The notes under the pieces were generated by a model, which saw only the letters and a program-made list of their open reading frames with translations, did no database searches and had not been told where the DNA came from. A program made the translations under genes and the position numbers. From positions 13,643-28,897 of the forward strand of contig NZ_GL890922.1 of NCBI RefSeq assembly GCF_000211815.1: a DNA stretch of 15,255 nucleotides, written 5' to 3'. Shown here one piece after another: positions 1 through 4,981 of the stretch. The stretch comes from Moorena producens 3L. GTDB lineage: Bacteria; Cyanobacteriota; Cyanobacteriia; Cyanobacteriales; Coleofasciculaceae. How positions within the stretch are numbered: position 1 is the first letter of the stretch; each line of letters begins with the position of its first letter.

Positions 1-1
1 G

Positions 2-136
2 GAAATCCTGATTCTCCCCCTCACAAGCGCAATTATGTTAGTCAGTGCTTACCTGGTCGAGCGGGGTTTGATTCAAGAGCCTGATCAAGTGGATAGCAAA
101 ACGAACGTGCGTCAAAGCCAAGAGACGAAACCTTAG
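2..136 (+). CDS. C-terminal 44 residues of an unrecognised, possibly membrane-associated protein
   Basis: An open frame enters from the left edge and ends at TAG 134-136. The visible tail starts with a hydrophobic stretch (EILILPLTSAIMLVSAYLV) and then becomes polar and charged (ERGLIQEPDQVDSKTNVRQ), as at the end of a protein whose last membrane helix is followed by a short cytoplasmic tail. The family cannot be named from this much sequence. It could be part of an export or biosynthetic cluster for the nearby precursor peptide, but nothing in the sequence shows this. Its stop codon overlaps the left arm of the hairpin at 136-209. Confidence 0.45.
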   Translation, partial: EILILPLTSAIMLVSAYLVERGLIQEPDQVDSKTNVRQSQETKP

Positions 137-209
137 GTAGTGGTCGCCTTAATCAAAAAGTTTTAACCCTTTTATGCATAGCCGACTAACCATAAAGGCG
201 ACCACTACC
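136..209. repeat. 74-bp hairpin with 15-bp perfect inverted arms
   Basis: GGTAGTGGTCGCCTT (136-150) is exactly inverted as AAGGCGACCACTACC (195-209), with a 44-bp AT-rich loop. It begins inside the stop codon of the upstream partial gene and ends where transposase similarity begins. It could be a small mobile inverted-repeat element or a terminator. The long loop and the absence of a T-run directly after the stem favour the mobile element. Confidence 0.6.
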
Positions 210-214
210 TTACG

Positions 215-923
215 GTAACTTCAATACCAGAATTTATTACCCAACTGGCTGTTAAGGGTGTGGTCAACGCCATAGATGCGATTAGCACTCAAAAAAACGG
301 CTCAGTTGATCAAAGAGAGCTGAGAATCACTACCTGGGGGCGATTAAAGGCAATCAGGGCAATCTATTCAAAAGCGTCAAAGCTTACTTTGTAGCCGAAC
401 ACAGTCATACTGACATTACTTAAGGACATGGTCGGATCGAGAAACGGGTCGGCACGCATCTGCAACCAACTCGACAACATCCAGCCCTGGCCAGGGCATT
501 AGACTCTGATTCGAACCCTTAGTGTTCGACAATTCAAAAAGGGGGGGCAACACCGTCTGGAAAAGGAAACACGCTACTATGTTGCTTCTTACGCCCTTGT
601 CTGCTGAGTCCAAAGCCTCAGCGCATCCCTTGGATATTGGGGTGTAGAGAACAAGGTTCATTATGTGCGATTTGGTTACTCAGGGTGAAGATGCTTCACG
701 TATTCGCATGCATCAGTTACCTCAAATCTTTGCCGTTGCTCGTAACTTTGCTCTAAATATCTATCGTTCTCATGACTTTTCAAATATGGCTCAGGCGCAA
801 AGACGGTGCCAGTTTGGACTAGACACACTCAAGCACATTTTCAGAAATGTTATAGCCCTGGGTACTTTCCTTCTTGGTTTTAGAAGGGAGCTTCGGAGTT
901 TCGGAACAGCGAATAAAATTTAG
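215..923 (+). pseudogene. decayed ISAs1-type transposase
   Basis: Pieces of an ISAs1-like transposase are spread over all three forward frames. The first (from 215) reads VTSIPEFITQLAVKGVVNAIDA, matching the segment around a catalytic Asp of the family. The second (from 331) reads YLGAIKGNQGNLF, the typical ALKGNQG segment, followed by a stop at 421-423 and GHGRIEKRV. Near 640 WGVENKVHYVR appears, and after a one-base shift near 667 comes DLVTQGEDASRIR...FAVARNFALNIYR, the conserved C-terminal region. The N-terminal part is missing. The frameshifts and internal stop make it non-functional. No inverted-repeat ends or target duplication could be identified. The family call rests on motif recognition. 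Confidence 0.8.
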
Positions 924-971
924 ATGTACCTCACGCTAATTAGTAAACCCTATAGTCAACTCGATACGATA

Positions 972-1352
972 TTACTTGTGGGGAGCATCTTCCTCATCAG
1001 AAGGGAACTTCAGGGTCACAACTGAACCACCGCCACCATCTTCTTGATCCGATGGGAACTTCTGGGTCATCGCAATTGGACCACCGCCACCCTCTTCGTG
1101 ATCAGAGGGATACTTCTTAGTCAAGGCTGGACCACCACCACCCTCTTCGTGATCTGAGGGATACTTGCGAGTAAAGCATCCGGCACCATCTTCAAAATCA
1201 GAGGGGAACTTCTCTGTGAACGCAAATCCGCGACCGCCTCTAACATCATCCATTTCCTCTTCAGATAGCTCTTCGCACCATTGCCCTTCTAGGTAGCGGG
1301 CGAAAAAGGGAACTGCTTGGGAATTTTCTTCTGGTTTGTCCATATTAGACAT
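972..1352 (-). CDS. mdnA: five-core microviridin (graspetide) precursor peptide
   Basis: This 126-residue peptide is the substrate of a ribosomal peptide pathway. The leader carries PFFARYLEG (residues 15-23), the PFFARFLE-type helix bound by microviridin ATP-grasp ligases, then an acidic segment ending VRGG (37-40). Five copies of the core T-x-K-[FY]-P-S-D-x-E-[DE] follow, starting at T46, T61, T78, T96 and T113. Cores 2 to 4 are followed by GGGG spacers, core 1 by GAG; core 5 ends APHK. In known microviridins the Thr, Ser, Asp and Glu side chains form two ester rings and Lys forms an amide with a Glu, giving cage-like serine-protease inhibitors. All ring-forming residues are present in all five cores. 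The start is supported by AGGAG at 1362-1366, eight to nine bases upstream. No mdnB/mdnC ligase, acetyltransferase or transporter lies in the window. Many family members have a single core. Confidence 0.93.
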   Translation of the reverse strand: MSNMDKPEENSQAVPFFARYLEGQWCEELSEEEMDDVRGGRGFAFTEKFPSDFEDGAGCFTRKYPSDHEEGGGGPALTKKYPSDHEEGGGGPIAMTQKFPSDQEDGGGGSVVTLKFPSDEEDAPHK

Positions 1353-1361
1353 GGCTTTTAA

Positions 1362-1366
1362 CTCCT
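1362..1366 (-). promoter_or_regulatory. ribosome binding site of the microviridin precursor
   Basis: Read on the minus strand this is AGGAG, ending nine bases before the ATG at 1352-1350. It favours that ATG over the second Met three codons later (ATG at 1343). It lies immediately beside, not inside, the inverted repeat that covers the start codon. Confidence 0.75.
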
Positions 1367-1429
1367 AGTGGATAAATAGGATGTGGGGAAATAGGATATA
1401 GAATGTGGCTAACTGATGTTCCTAACTAG

Positions 1430-1455
1430 AAATAGACACAACAAATAGACACAAC
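1430..1455. repeat. perfect 13-bp tandem direct repeat upstream of mdnA
   Basis: AAATAGACACAAC occurs twice, back to back (1430-1442 and 1443-1455), about 80 bases upstream of the mdnA start. The 13-base phase differs from one DNA helical turn. It may be an operator or simply a short duplication. Confidence 0.6.
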
Positions 1456-1500
1456 TATTTCCCTATAAATCTATTAAAAGCCATGCCCCCCTAGTTGTAA

Positions 1501-1513
1501 CGCCAAATTGGCG
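1501..1513. other. small hairpin CGCCAA-A-TTGGCG between the two core-peptide genes
   Basis: A 6-bp perfect stem with a one-base centre, followed on the plus strand by AAAATTTTT. It lies directly downstream of the remnant core ORF and upstream of mdnA. It could act as a weak terminator or a protein-binding palindrome; no stronger claim is possible. Confidence 0.3.
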
Positions 1514-1524
1514 AAAATTTTTAA

Positions 1525-1623
1525 TTAGTCTACTAATATAACTTCTTGATCATTATCCGATTGGTACTTCAGAGTCACAAATACATCATCTCGAAACTTA
1601 ATGATTAAAAAATAATGGGACAT
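1525..1623 (-). pseudogene. remnant microviridin core peptide (32-aa ORF)
   Basis: A small minus-strand frame reads VFVTLKYQSDNDQEV near its end. This aligns with the last core of the neighbouring precursor, SVVTLKFPSDEEDA: Thr, Lys, aromatic, Ser and Asp are kept, but the conserved Pro is Gln and the acidic tail is altered (DNDQE). The DNA similarity is also visible, TTGTGACTCTGAAGT here against TTGTGACCCTGAAGT in the intact gene. There is no PFFAR-type leader and no Shine-Dalgarno sequence before its ATG at 1623-1621, and a 129-bp inverted-repeat element begins 13 bases upstream. It is best read as the tail of a second precursor, or a spare core, whose leader was lost. A divergent, still-expressed peptide cannot be excluded. 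Confidence 0.65.
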
Positions 1624-1635
1624 AAAAATAACAAT

Positions 1636-1764
1636 TAAGTAGTCGGACATAAATAAACAGTACTATCTCGAAAAATGTAAAATGCTTGTAACCTTTACCC
1701 CAAAAGGTTTTGCCTATATTTACAAAACTTTATACAGCACCAAAAACTTTTGTCCGACTACTTA
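1636..1764. mobile_element. 129-bp MITE-like element with 14-bp terminal inverted repeats
   Basis: TAAGTAGTCGGACA (1636-1649) and its exact inverse TGTCCGACTACTTA (1751-1764) bracket 101 bp of AT-rich DNA with no coding potential. The size, perfect arms and absence of a gene fit a miniature inverted-repeat element moved by a transposase elsewhere. GGACATAAA is repeated just outside and inside the left arm. The autonomous parent family was not identified. Confidence 0.6.
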
Positions 1765-1824
1765 TTTCTGATATCCCTAGGAATTTATGCGTAGTCTTAC
1801 TTTGAACCATTGGTATTATTTTTG

Positions 1825-1868
1825 GTAATGGGTAATGGTACCAGAGTAATCACAATTACCCATTACCA
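1825..1868. repeat. GGTAATGGGTAAT inverted repeat
   Basis: GGTAATGGGTAAT (about 1825-1837) pairs with ATTACCCATTACC (about 1856-1868), and each arm is itself made of GGTAAT-like units. It lies in the 370-base stretch without a gene between the core remnant and the helix-turn-helix gene, which otherwise holds the MITE-like element and the CTCCCCCAT repeat. Confidence 0.5.
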
Positions 1869-1910
1869 TTACCCAAGCCTGACAATAGTGATATTAGCTG
1901 GATATCAAAT

Positions 1911-1960
1911 CTCCCCCATCTCCCCCATCTCCCCCATCTCCCCATCTCCCCATCTCCCCA
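1911..1960. repeat. CTCCCC(C)AT tandem repeat
   Basis: Three 9-bp copies of CTCCCCCAT (1911-1937) are followed by two 8-bp copies of CTCCCCAT (1938-1953) and a partial copy. One C was lost or gained part-way through the array, as expected from slippage. It is a low-complexity spacer about 35 bases past the stop of the helix-turn-helix gene. Confidence 0.85.
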
Positions 1961-1994
1961 CACTTTTATAATGGGTATTCAACCGGACTTGATA

Positions 1995-2291
1995 TTAATC
2001 TGGGGGACACAGGAAATTCTTGAGTTCTTCAGGAATTTCTTCAAAATGCTCCAGAAGGAAATCCATTATGGCCAGATGGTACAAATCGATGGGCATGGGA
2101 GAGCGATAGTTGTCACCTCTGGCAAACCAGCGCTGTACTGTAGCATCACTACGGGAGCAAATACAGGCGATGACCTCGTAAGTCACTAACCATTTGCCAT
2201 AAAACTGTTGTGGTGTCATCCCCAATTGGCAGTTACTGTAGCGCTGGATTAAGGCTCGGTCTTTTAGGGTTAGAGGACGGGGCTTTTTCAT
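1995..2291 (-). CDS. small cyanobacterial helix-turn-helix protein
   Basis: This 98-residue soluble protein starts MKKPRPLTLKDRALIQRYS. Residues 41-58 (VIACICSRSDATVQRWFA) look like a helix-turn-helix in which SRSDATVQRWF is the recognition helix. The C-terminal half is rich in Leu, Glu and Phe and may be a dimerisation or protein-contact segment. I recognise the type as a small conserved protein found in many cyanobacterial genomes, likely DNA-binding, with no known target. The start codon lies only about 13 bases from the left hairpin of the IS605 element, so the element has displaced the natural promoter. A GGAGG sequence now lies in that IS end, but too far (about 20 bases) for an ideal ribosome site. 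Confidence 0.75.
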   Translation of the reverse strand: MKKPRPLTLKDRALIQRYSNCQLGMTPQQFYGKWLVTYEVIACICSRSDATVQRWFARGDNYRSPMPIDLYHLAIMDFLLEHFEEIPEELKNFLCPPD

Positions 2292-2303
2292 AAAGATCTA
2301 GGT

Positions 2304-2342
2304 AGAATTCCTCCCCGTGTCTAAAGACCGGGGAGGAATTCT
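2304..2342. repeat. left-end hairpin of the IS605-type element
   Basis: A 14-bp perfect outer stem (2304-2317 with 2329-2342) leads to an unpaired T and an inner GTCT/AGAC stem with an AA loop. It lies 23 bases beyond the tnpA stop and matches the right-end hairpin in its inner part. It probably serves both as the transposase binding site and as a transcription stop. Confidence 0.8.
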
Positions 2343-2347
2343 CCATA

Positions 2348-2361
2348 GTGGCTTTAGCCAC
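2348..2361 (-). terminator. hairpin GTGGCT-TT-AGCCAC after tnpA
   Basis: A 6-bp stem with a two-base loop lies four bases past the tnpA stop on its coding strand. No T-run follows, so on its own it is a weak terminator; the strong left-end hairpin comes next. It may instead be part of the left-end structure recognised by the transposase. Confidence 0.35.
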
Positions 2362-2365
2362 CTTC

Positions 2366-2770
2366 TTATCCGTGGTGAGGGTCGTTGATATACCGCTGAA
2401 TAGTTTCACTACTCACCTTCCCTGCGGTACTAAAAAAATAACTATTAGTCCAAAGAGATGGCAGTTTTTTTAATTCAGGGAACTCTTTTCGCAAGTAGTT
2501 TGCACTTCTGCCTTTGAAAGCCCTGACTACTTGATAAATAGCATCTGTTGGATTTATCTCTACAAAAAGGTGAATATGATCAGGAGCAACCTCTAAAGCT
2601 TTAATATTCCAGTTCTTCTCCGAAGCTATCTCAGTAAAAAATTCGTAAATCCTATCCCTAATCTTTCCTACCAATACCTTTTTTATTCTTTTCGGTATCC
2701 ATACTAAATGTACAGTACACACCCCGACCGCATGGTTGTAGTGTCTGTACTCAAAACCGCTCTTTCTCAA
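2366..2770 (-). CDS. tnpA: IS200-like Y1 (HUH) transposase TnpA
   Basis: This 134-residue single-domain protein cuts and rejoins single-stranded DNA at the element ends. The HUH metal-binding motif is H65-I-H67 in APDHIHLFVE, and the nucleophilic Tyr is Y127 in SSETIQRYIND near the C terminus. HLVWIPKR (21-28) is the usual N-terminal beta strand. Length and motifs fit a complete family member. Its start is 78 bases from the divergent tnpB start, so both promoters lie in that short gap. The protein acts as a dimer on the hairpins at the element ends (known of the family). No frameshift or missing residue is visible. Confidence 0.95.
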   Translation of the reverse strand: MRKSGFEYRHYNHAVGVCTVHLVWIPKRIKKVLVGKIRDRIYEFFTEIASEKNWNIKALEVAPDHIHLFVEINPTDAIYQVVRAFKGRSANYLRKEFPELKKLPSLWTNSYFFSTAGKVSSETIQRYINDPHHG

Positions 2771-2848
2771 TTTATTTTCTCTCCGGACTTGCTGTTGTTT
2801 TTATTGTAGGTTAATATATAGTTAACGACAAACCCCTGAGGGTCGATA

Positions 2849-4174
2849 ATGGCTAAAAAGAAGTTAAAAGTAGGGGTTCAGCAAATCCTTTTACACCCGG
2901 ACAAAGAGACAGAGGCAATCCTGACTTATCTTTGTGAGCAGTCAGGGAAACTGTACAATATGGGAGTTTACTTTTCTCGTCAAGTGTTTTTCAAAACAGG
3001 AAAACTACTTACAGGTAAATTCGACTTGATATATGAAAAAAGCGTAGGAAAGACGATTGTAGCTAAGTCTCTCCCCTCCACCCCAGCCCAGCAGACATTG
3101 ATGAGTGTGGCCGAAGCACTTAAATCCTATAAGAAGCTAAGAGAGTCTTGGTTCAAAGGGGGTTTAAAAAGTAGACCGAAGCCTCCTGGATATTTGAAAG
3201 GGAAAAAGATGTTTAAAGTCTCTTATCCAAATTCAGGAGGGCAAAAGCCAAAGAGACATGAAGACTTAATTACTTTTTCTCTGGGATTAAATGTAAAGAG
3301 ATGGTTTGGAATCAAAAACTTCTCTCTGTCTTTTCCTAGTAATTTAGAAGATATAAAAATAAAAGAATGGACTATTTTACCTAAAAATGGGGCTTTTTAC
3401 CTAGAAGTATCTTATGAGATACCAGAGTCAGTCCAAGTCAAAGATAAAAGCAAAGAGGCTTTGAGTATAGATTTAGGGACTTCTAGTAATTTAGCGGCTT
3501 GCGTTGACACTTTAGGAAATTCTTTTTTAATAGACTGTCGTGCCATGAAGTCCTTTAACCAATATTGGAACAAGCAAGTCTCTACAAGAAAGAAAGGTAG
3601 AGCAAAAGATTATTGGGATAATTGGCTTGATAGGGTTACTCGGAAACGGAACCATCGGATGAGAGATGGAATAAATAAGGCCGCTAAGATAATAATCAAC
3701 CATTGCCTTGAATACAGTATTGGGACTATAGTCCTAGGCTGGAATGAAGGTTTTAAACAATGCTCCAATATGGGTAGGATAAACAATCAACAGTTTGTTC
3801 AAATACCTTTAGGGAAGCTAAAAGATAGGCTATCTCAGTTGTGCAGTTTACACGGAATCCATTTGGAATTGACGGAGGAAGCTTACACCAGTAAGGCCAG
3901 CTATCTTGATGGAGACTCCCTACCTGCTTATGGAGAAAAACCAAGTGGGTGGAAAGCATCAGGAAAGCGTGTAAAGCGCGGTCTTTATAAGACTTCAAAT
4001 AAGTCAATAGTAAATGCTGACTTAAATGGTAGTGCAAATATCTTGAGAAAAGTAGCCAGAAAGCTAGGCATAGACCTATCCAGACTGAGTAGACGGTGTT
4101 TGACTACCGTAGCGAAGATTAGACTTTGGACGTTACCTAAGTTTATCTTGTCAGCAGAATCCCCGCGTCTTTAG
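2849..4174 (+). CDS. tnpB: TnpB RNA-guided nuclease, lacking the usual CxxC zinc ribbon
   Basis: This 441-residue protein is an IS605 OrfB/TnpB with a RuvC-type nuclease fold. The three acidic residues are D208 (ALSIDLGTSSN), E300 (VLGWNEGFKQ) and D391 (VNADLNGSANI). The region that normally holds two CxxC pairs of the zinc ribbon reads TSKASYLDGD (347-356), with no Cys pairs, followed by a basic GKRVKRGLY segment (372-380). I know this cysteine-less variant from other cyanobacterial copies. Family members cut DNA next to a short target motif, guided by an omega RNA taken from the element's right end, which helps keep the transposon. Here the last codons overlap the right-end hairpin, as expected if that region is also RNA. 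The start ATG has GAGGG about seven bases upstream. Confidence 0.93.
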   Translation: MAKKKLKVGVQQILLHPDKETEAILTYLCEQSGKLYNMGVYFSRQVFFKTGKLLTGKFDLIYEKSVGKTIVAKSLPSTPAQQTLMSVAEALKSYKKLRESWFKGGLKSRPKPPGYLKGKKMFKVSYPNSGGQKPKRHEDLITFSLGLNVKRWFGIKNFSLSFPSNLEDIKIKEWTILPKNGAFYLEVSYEIPESVQVKDKSKEALSIDLGTSSNLAACVDTLGNSFLIDCRAMKSFNQYWNKQVSTRKKGRAKDYWDNWLDRVTRKRNHRMRDGINKAAKIIINHCLEYSIGTIVLGWNEGFKQCSNMGRINNQQFVQIPLGKLKDRLSQLCSLHGIHLELTEEAYTSKASYLDGDSLPAYGEKPSGWKASGKRVKRGLYKTSNKSIVNADLNGSANILRKVARKLGIDLSRLSRRCLTTVAKIRLWTLPKFILSAESPRL

Positions 4175-4181
4175 ACCGGGG
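4161..4181 (+). ncRNA. right-end hairpin, probable 3' part of the TnpB omega RNA
   Basis: The stem CCCCG-C-GTCT/AGAC-CGGGG overlaps the last four codons and stop of tnpB. In studied TnpB systems the guide RNA covers the 3' end of tnpB and the right end of the element, and the guide is the flanking host sequence just after it. Here the guide would begin near 4185-4190 (TCAAAAAGCCTCC...). The 5' limit of the RNA cannot be set from sequence alone. Confidence 0.5.
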
Positions 4182-4187
4182 AGTGTC

Positions 4188-4379
4188 AAAAAGCCTCCTC
4201 TACTGCTAGAGTTTCTAAGTCTTGTTCCCTTGGCAGTAAGCTTATGGCTGGTGAACTGCAAAAGTCTAGCGCTAGCGCAAAATGAGGTGGCAAATCCGCC
4301 ACTGACAGCGATGTCGGGTATCGCGATATCAGGGATCTATGACTATACCCCAGTTCATAGTCAGTGTGGGACAGGCTAG
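4188..4379 (+). pseudogene. 5'-truncated fragment encoding a probable signal peptide
   Basis: Directly after the IS605 right end an open frame of 63 codons begins with Lys-Lys and runs into a long hydrophobic stretch, LLLEFLSLVPLAVSLWLVN, then CKSLALAQ followed by NEVANPPLTAMSG. Two lysines, a hydrophobic core and an AxA-like site (ALAQ) are what a Sec signal peptide looks like. There is no ATG upstream in this frame, so the start codon would have been separated by the insertion. The frame stops at TAG 4377-4379, and hairpin-rich sequence follows. The mature family is not recognised. It could be chance, since hydrophobic frames arise easily. Confidence 0.3.
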
Positions 4380-4520
4380 AAGCTTGTGGCACACAGGGTC
4401 GAAGCCTGTGCCAGACTTTCTTGGTGAAATGGTTTTAGCATAGGATGTATCTCCTGTTAATGGAGGAGCCAGAAGCCAGCGTTTGCCATGGAAACTTTGC
4501 GCTGGCTTCTTTCTATCTCC
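4380..4520 (+). other. structured non-coding stretch ending in an 11-bp terminator-like hairpin
   Basis: This stretch holds several stems: TGGCACA(C)AGG paired with CCTGTGCCA near 4387-4412, and a perfect 11-bp stem AGAAGCCAGCG (4471-4481) with CGCTGGCTTCT (4500-4510). The latter has an inner GTTT/AAAC pairing around CCATGG and is followed by TTCTATCTCC. The last hairpin could terminate plus-strand transcription. I do not recognise a known RNA family. It may be a small RNA or just the 3' untranslated region of the truncated gene before it. Confidence 0.35.
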
Positions 4521-4725
4521 TTATCTCCTTACTTTCATAATAACACAAAACATTTAAATACTGTAAAAACGTTAAAAAACTTAAAAAACTAATTTGGGAG
4601 GAACGTCAATTGCTTTGCGACCATTCAAAATTATCAATTCAAAATTAAAAAATACCCCCGAAATGAATTCAGAGGCTTGTATTTGTTGTCAACAATTCAA
4701 AATTATAAGGCTAGTAATTTTGTAA

Positions 4726-4753
4726 GCCGTCAGCCGTCAGCCGTCAGCCGTCA
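4726..4753. repeat. four tandem copies of GCCGTCA
   Basis: Four exact 7-bp copies (4726-4732, 4733-4739, 4740-4746, 4747-4753) are followed by GCT. The 7-bp unit is related to the TCAGCTA unit that forms the long array at 7149-7330; mixed forms occur elsewhere in the window. Confidence 0.9.
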
Positions 4754-4763
4754 GCTAAAAGCT

Positions 4764-4900
4764 CACGCTACTTGAGGTGCTTACAATAAACCTAGAACGA
4801 GATAATTTAATAATTCCAGATTAATGAGAATTGAAAGTATGGGGAAAATTCCATGACTCCTGGCACAGACTTCGAGGCTGATAGCACCTCAAGTAGCGTG
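4764..4900. repeat. 18-bp perfect inverted repeat (CACGCTACTTGAGGTGCT) spanning 137 bp
   Basis: CACGCTACTTGAGGTGCT (4764-4781) is exactly inverted at 4883-4900. The core CTACTTGAGGTGCTA recurs as a direct pair at 11334-11349 and 11366-11381. The inverted arrangement may be a small mobile element or two independent copies of a dispersed repeat. Confidence 0.75.
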
Positions 4901-4981
4901 CGCGTAGGGCATTAGCTGATAGCTTATGTAATTTTGAATTTTTAATTTGGCATTTTGAATTTAAAAAAAATAACCTTTCCC

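Larger units (their letters stand above)
1350..1485 (-). promoter_or_regulatory. inverted repeat that can mask the mdnA start codon in mRNA
   Basis: CATGGCTTTTAA at 1350-1361, which includes the mdnA start codon, is exactly inverted as TTAAAAGCCATG at 1474-1485. In a minus-strand transcript starting upstream of 1485, the upstream arm could pair over 12 bases with the initiation region and close the AUG. The intervening leader also holds the tandem AAATAGACACAAC repeat. The pairing potential is seen in the sequence; a regulatory role is inference. Confidence 0.4.
2304..4187. mobile_element. IS200/IS605-type insertion sequence
   Basis: Divergent tnpA (minus) and tnpB (plus) are bracketed by two hairpins of the same design. 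The left is CCCCG-T-GTCT-AA-AGAC-CGGGG (2313-2333, extended by AGAATTCCT arms to 2304-2342). The right is CCCCG-C-GTCT-TT-AGAC-CGGGG (4161-4181). Each has one unpaired base on the same side of the stem, as expected for the imperfect subterminal hairpins that Y1 transposases bind. These elements make no target duplication, so the exact ends are uncertain by some bases; the boundaries given are approximate. TnpA, TnpB and both ends look intact, so the element may be active. Confidence 0.85.
4521..4981. other. repeat-rich intergenic stretch
   Basis: No gene is visible. The DNA is AT-rich with repeated ATTCAAAATT motifs (near 4624, 4635, 4695). It then holds four GCCGTCA copies, a long inverted repeat (both listed separately), and GTAATTTTGAATTTTTAATTT at the far end. 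It separates the IS605 flank from the 3' end of the ABC transporter gene. Confidence 0.7.

Noticed and set aside
416..661. Minus-strand frame of 81 codons
   Set aside because: It overlaps the decayed ISAs1 transposase on the opposite strand and shows no recognisable family.
1967..1972. TATAAT as a plus-strand -10 box
   Set aside because: No -35 element lies at the right distance and no plus-strand gene follows until tnpB.
1971..2189. Plus-strand frame of 72 codons
   Set aside because: It is antisense to the helix-turn-helix gene, which has the recognisable protein sequence.
4393..4409. A tRNA T-arm-like hairpin, ACAGG-GTCGAAG-CCTGT
   Set aside because: No matching acceptor stem, anticodon arm or D-arm lies at the right distance, and the loop departs from the TTCRA consensus.
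4726..4753. Possible CRISPR array
   Set aside because: The four GCCGTCA copies and the other 7-bp arrays are direct tandem units without spacers, and no cas genes are present.
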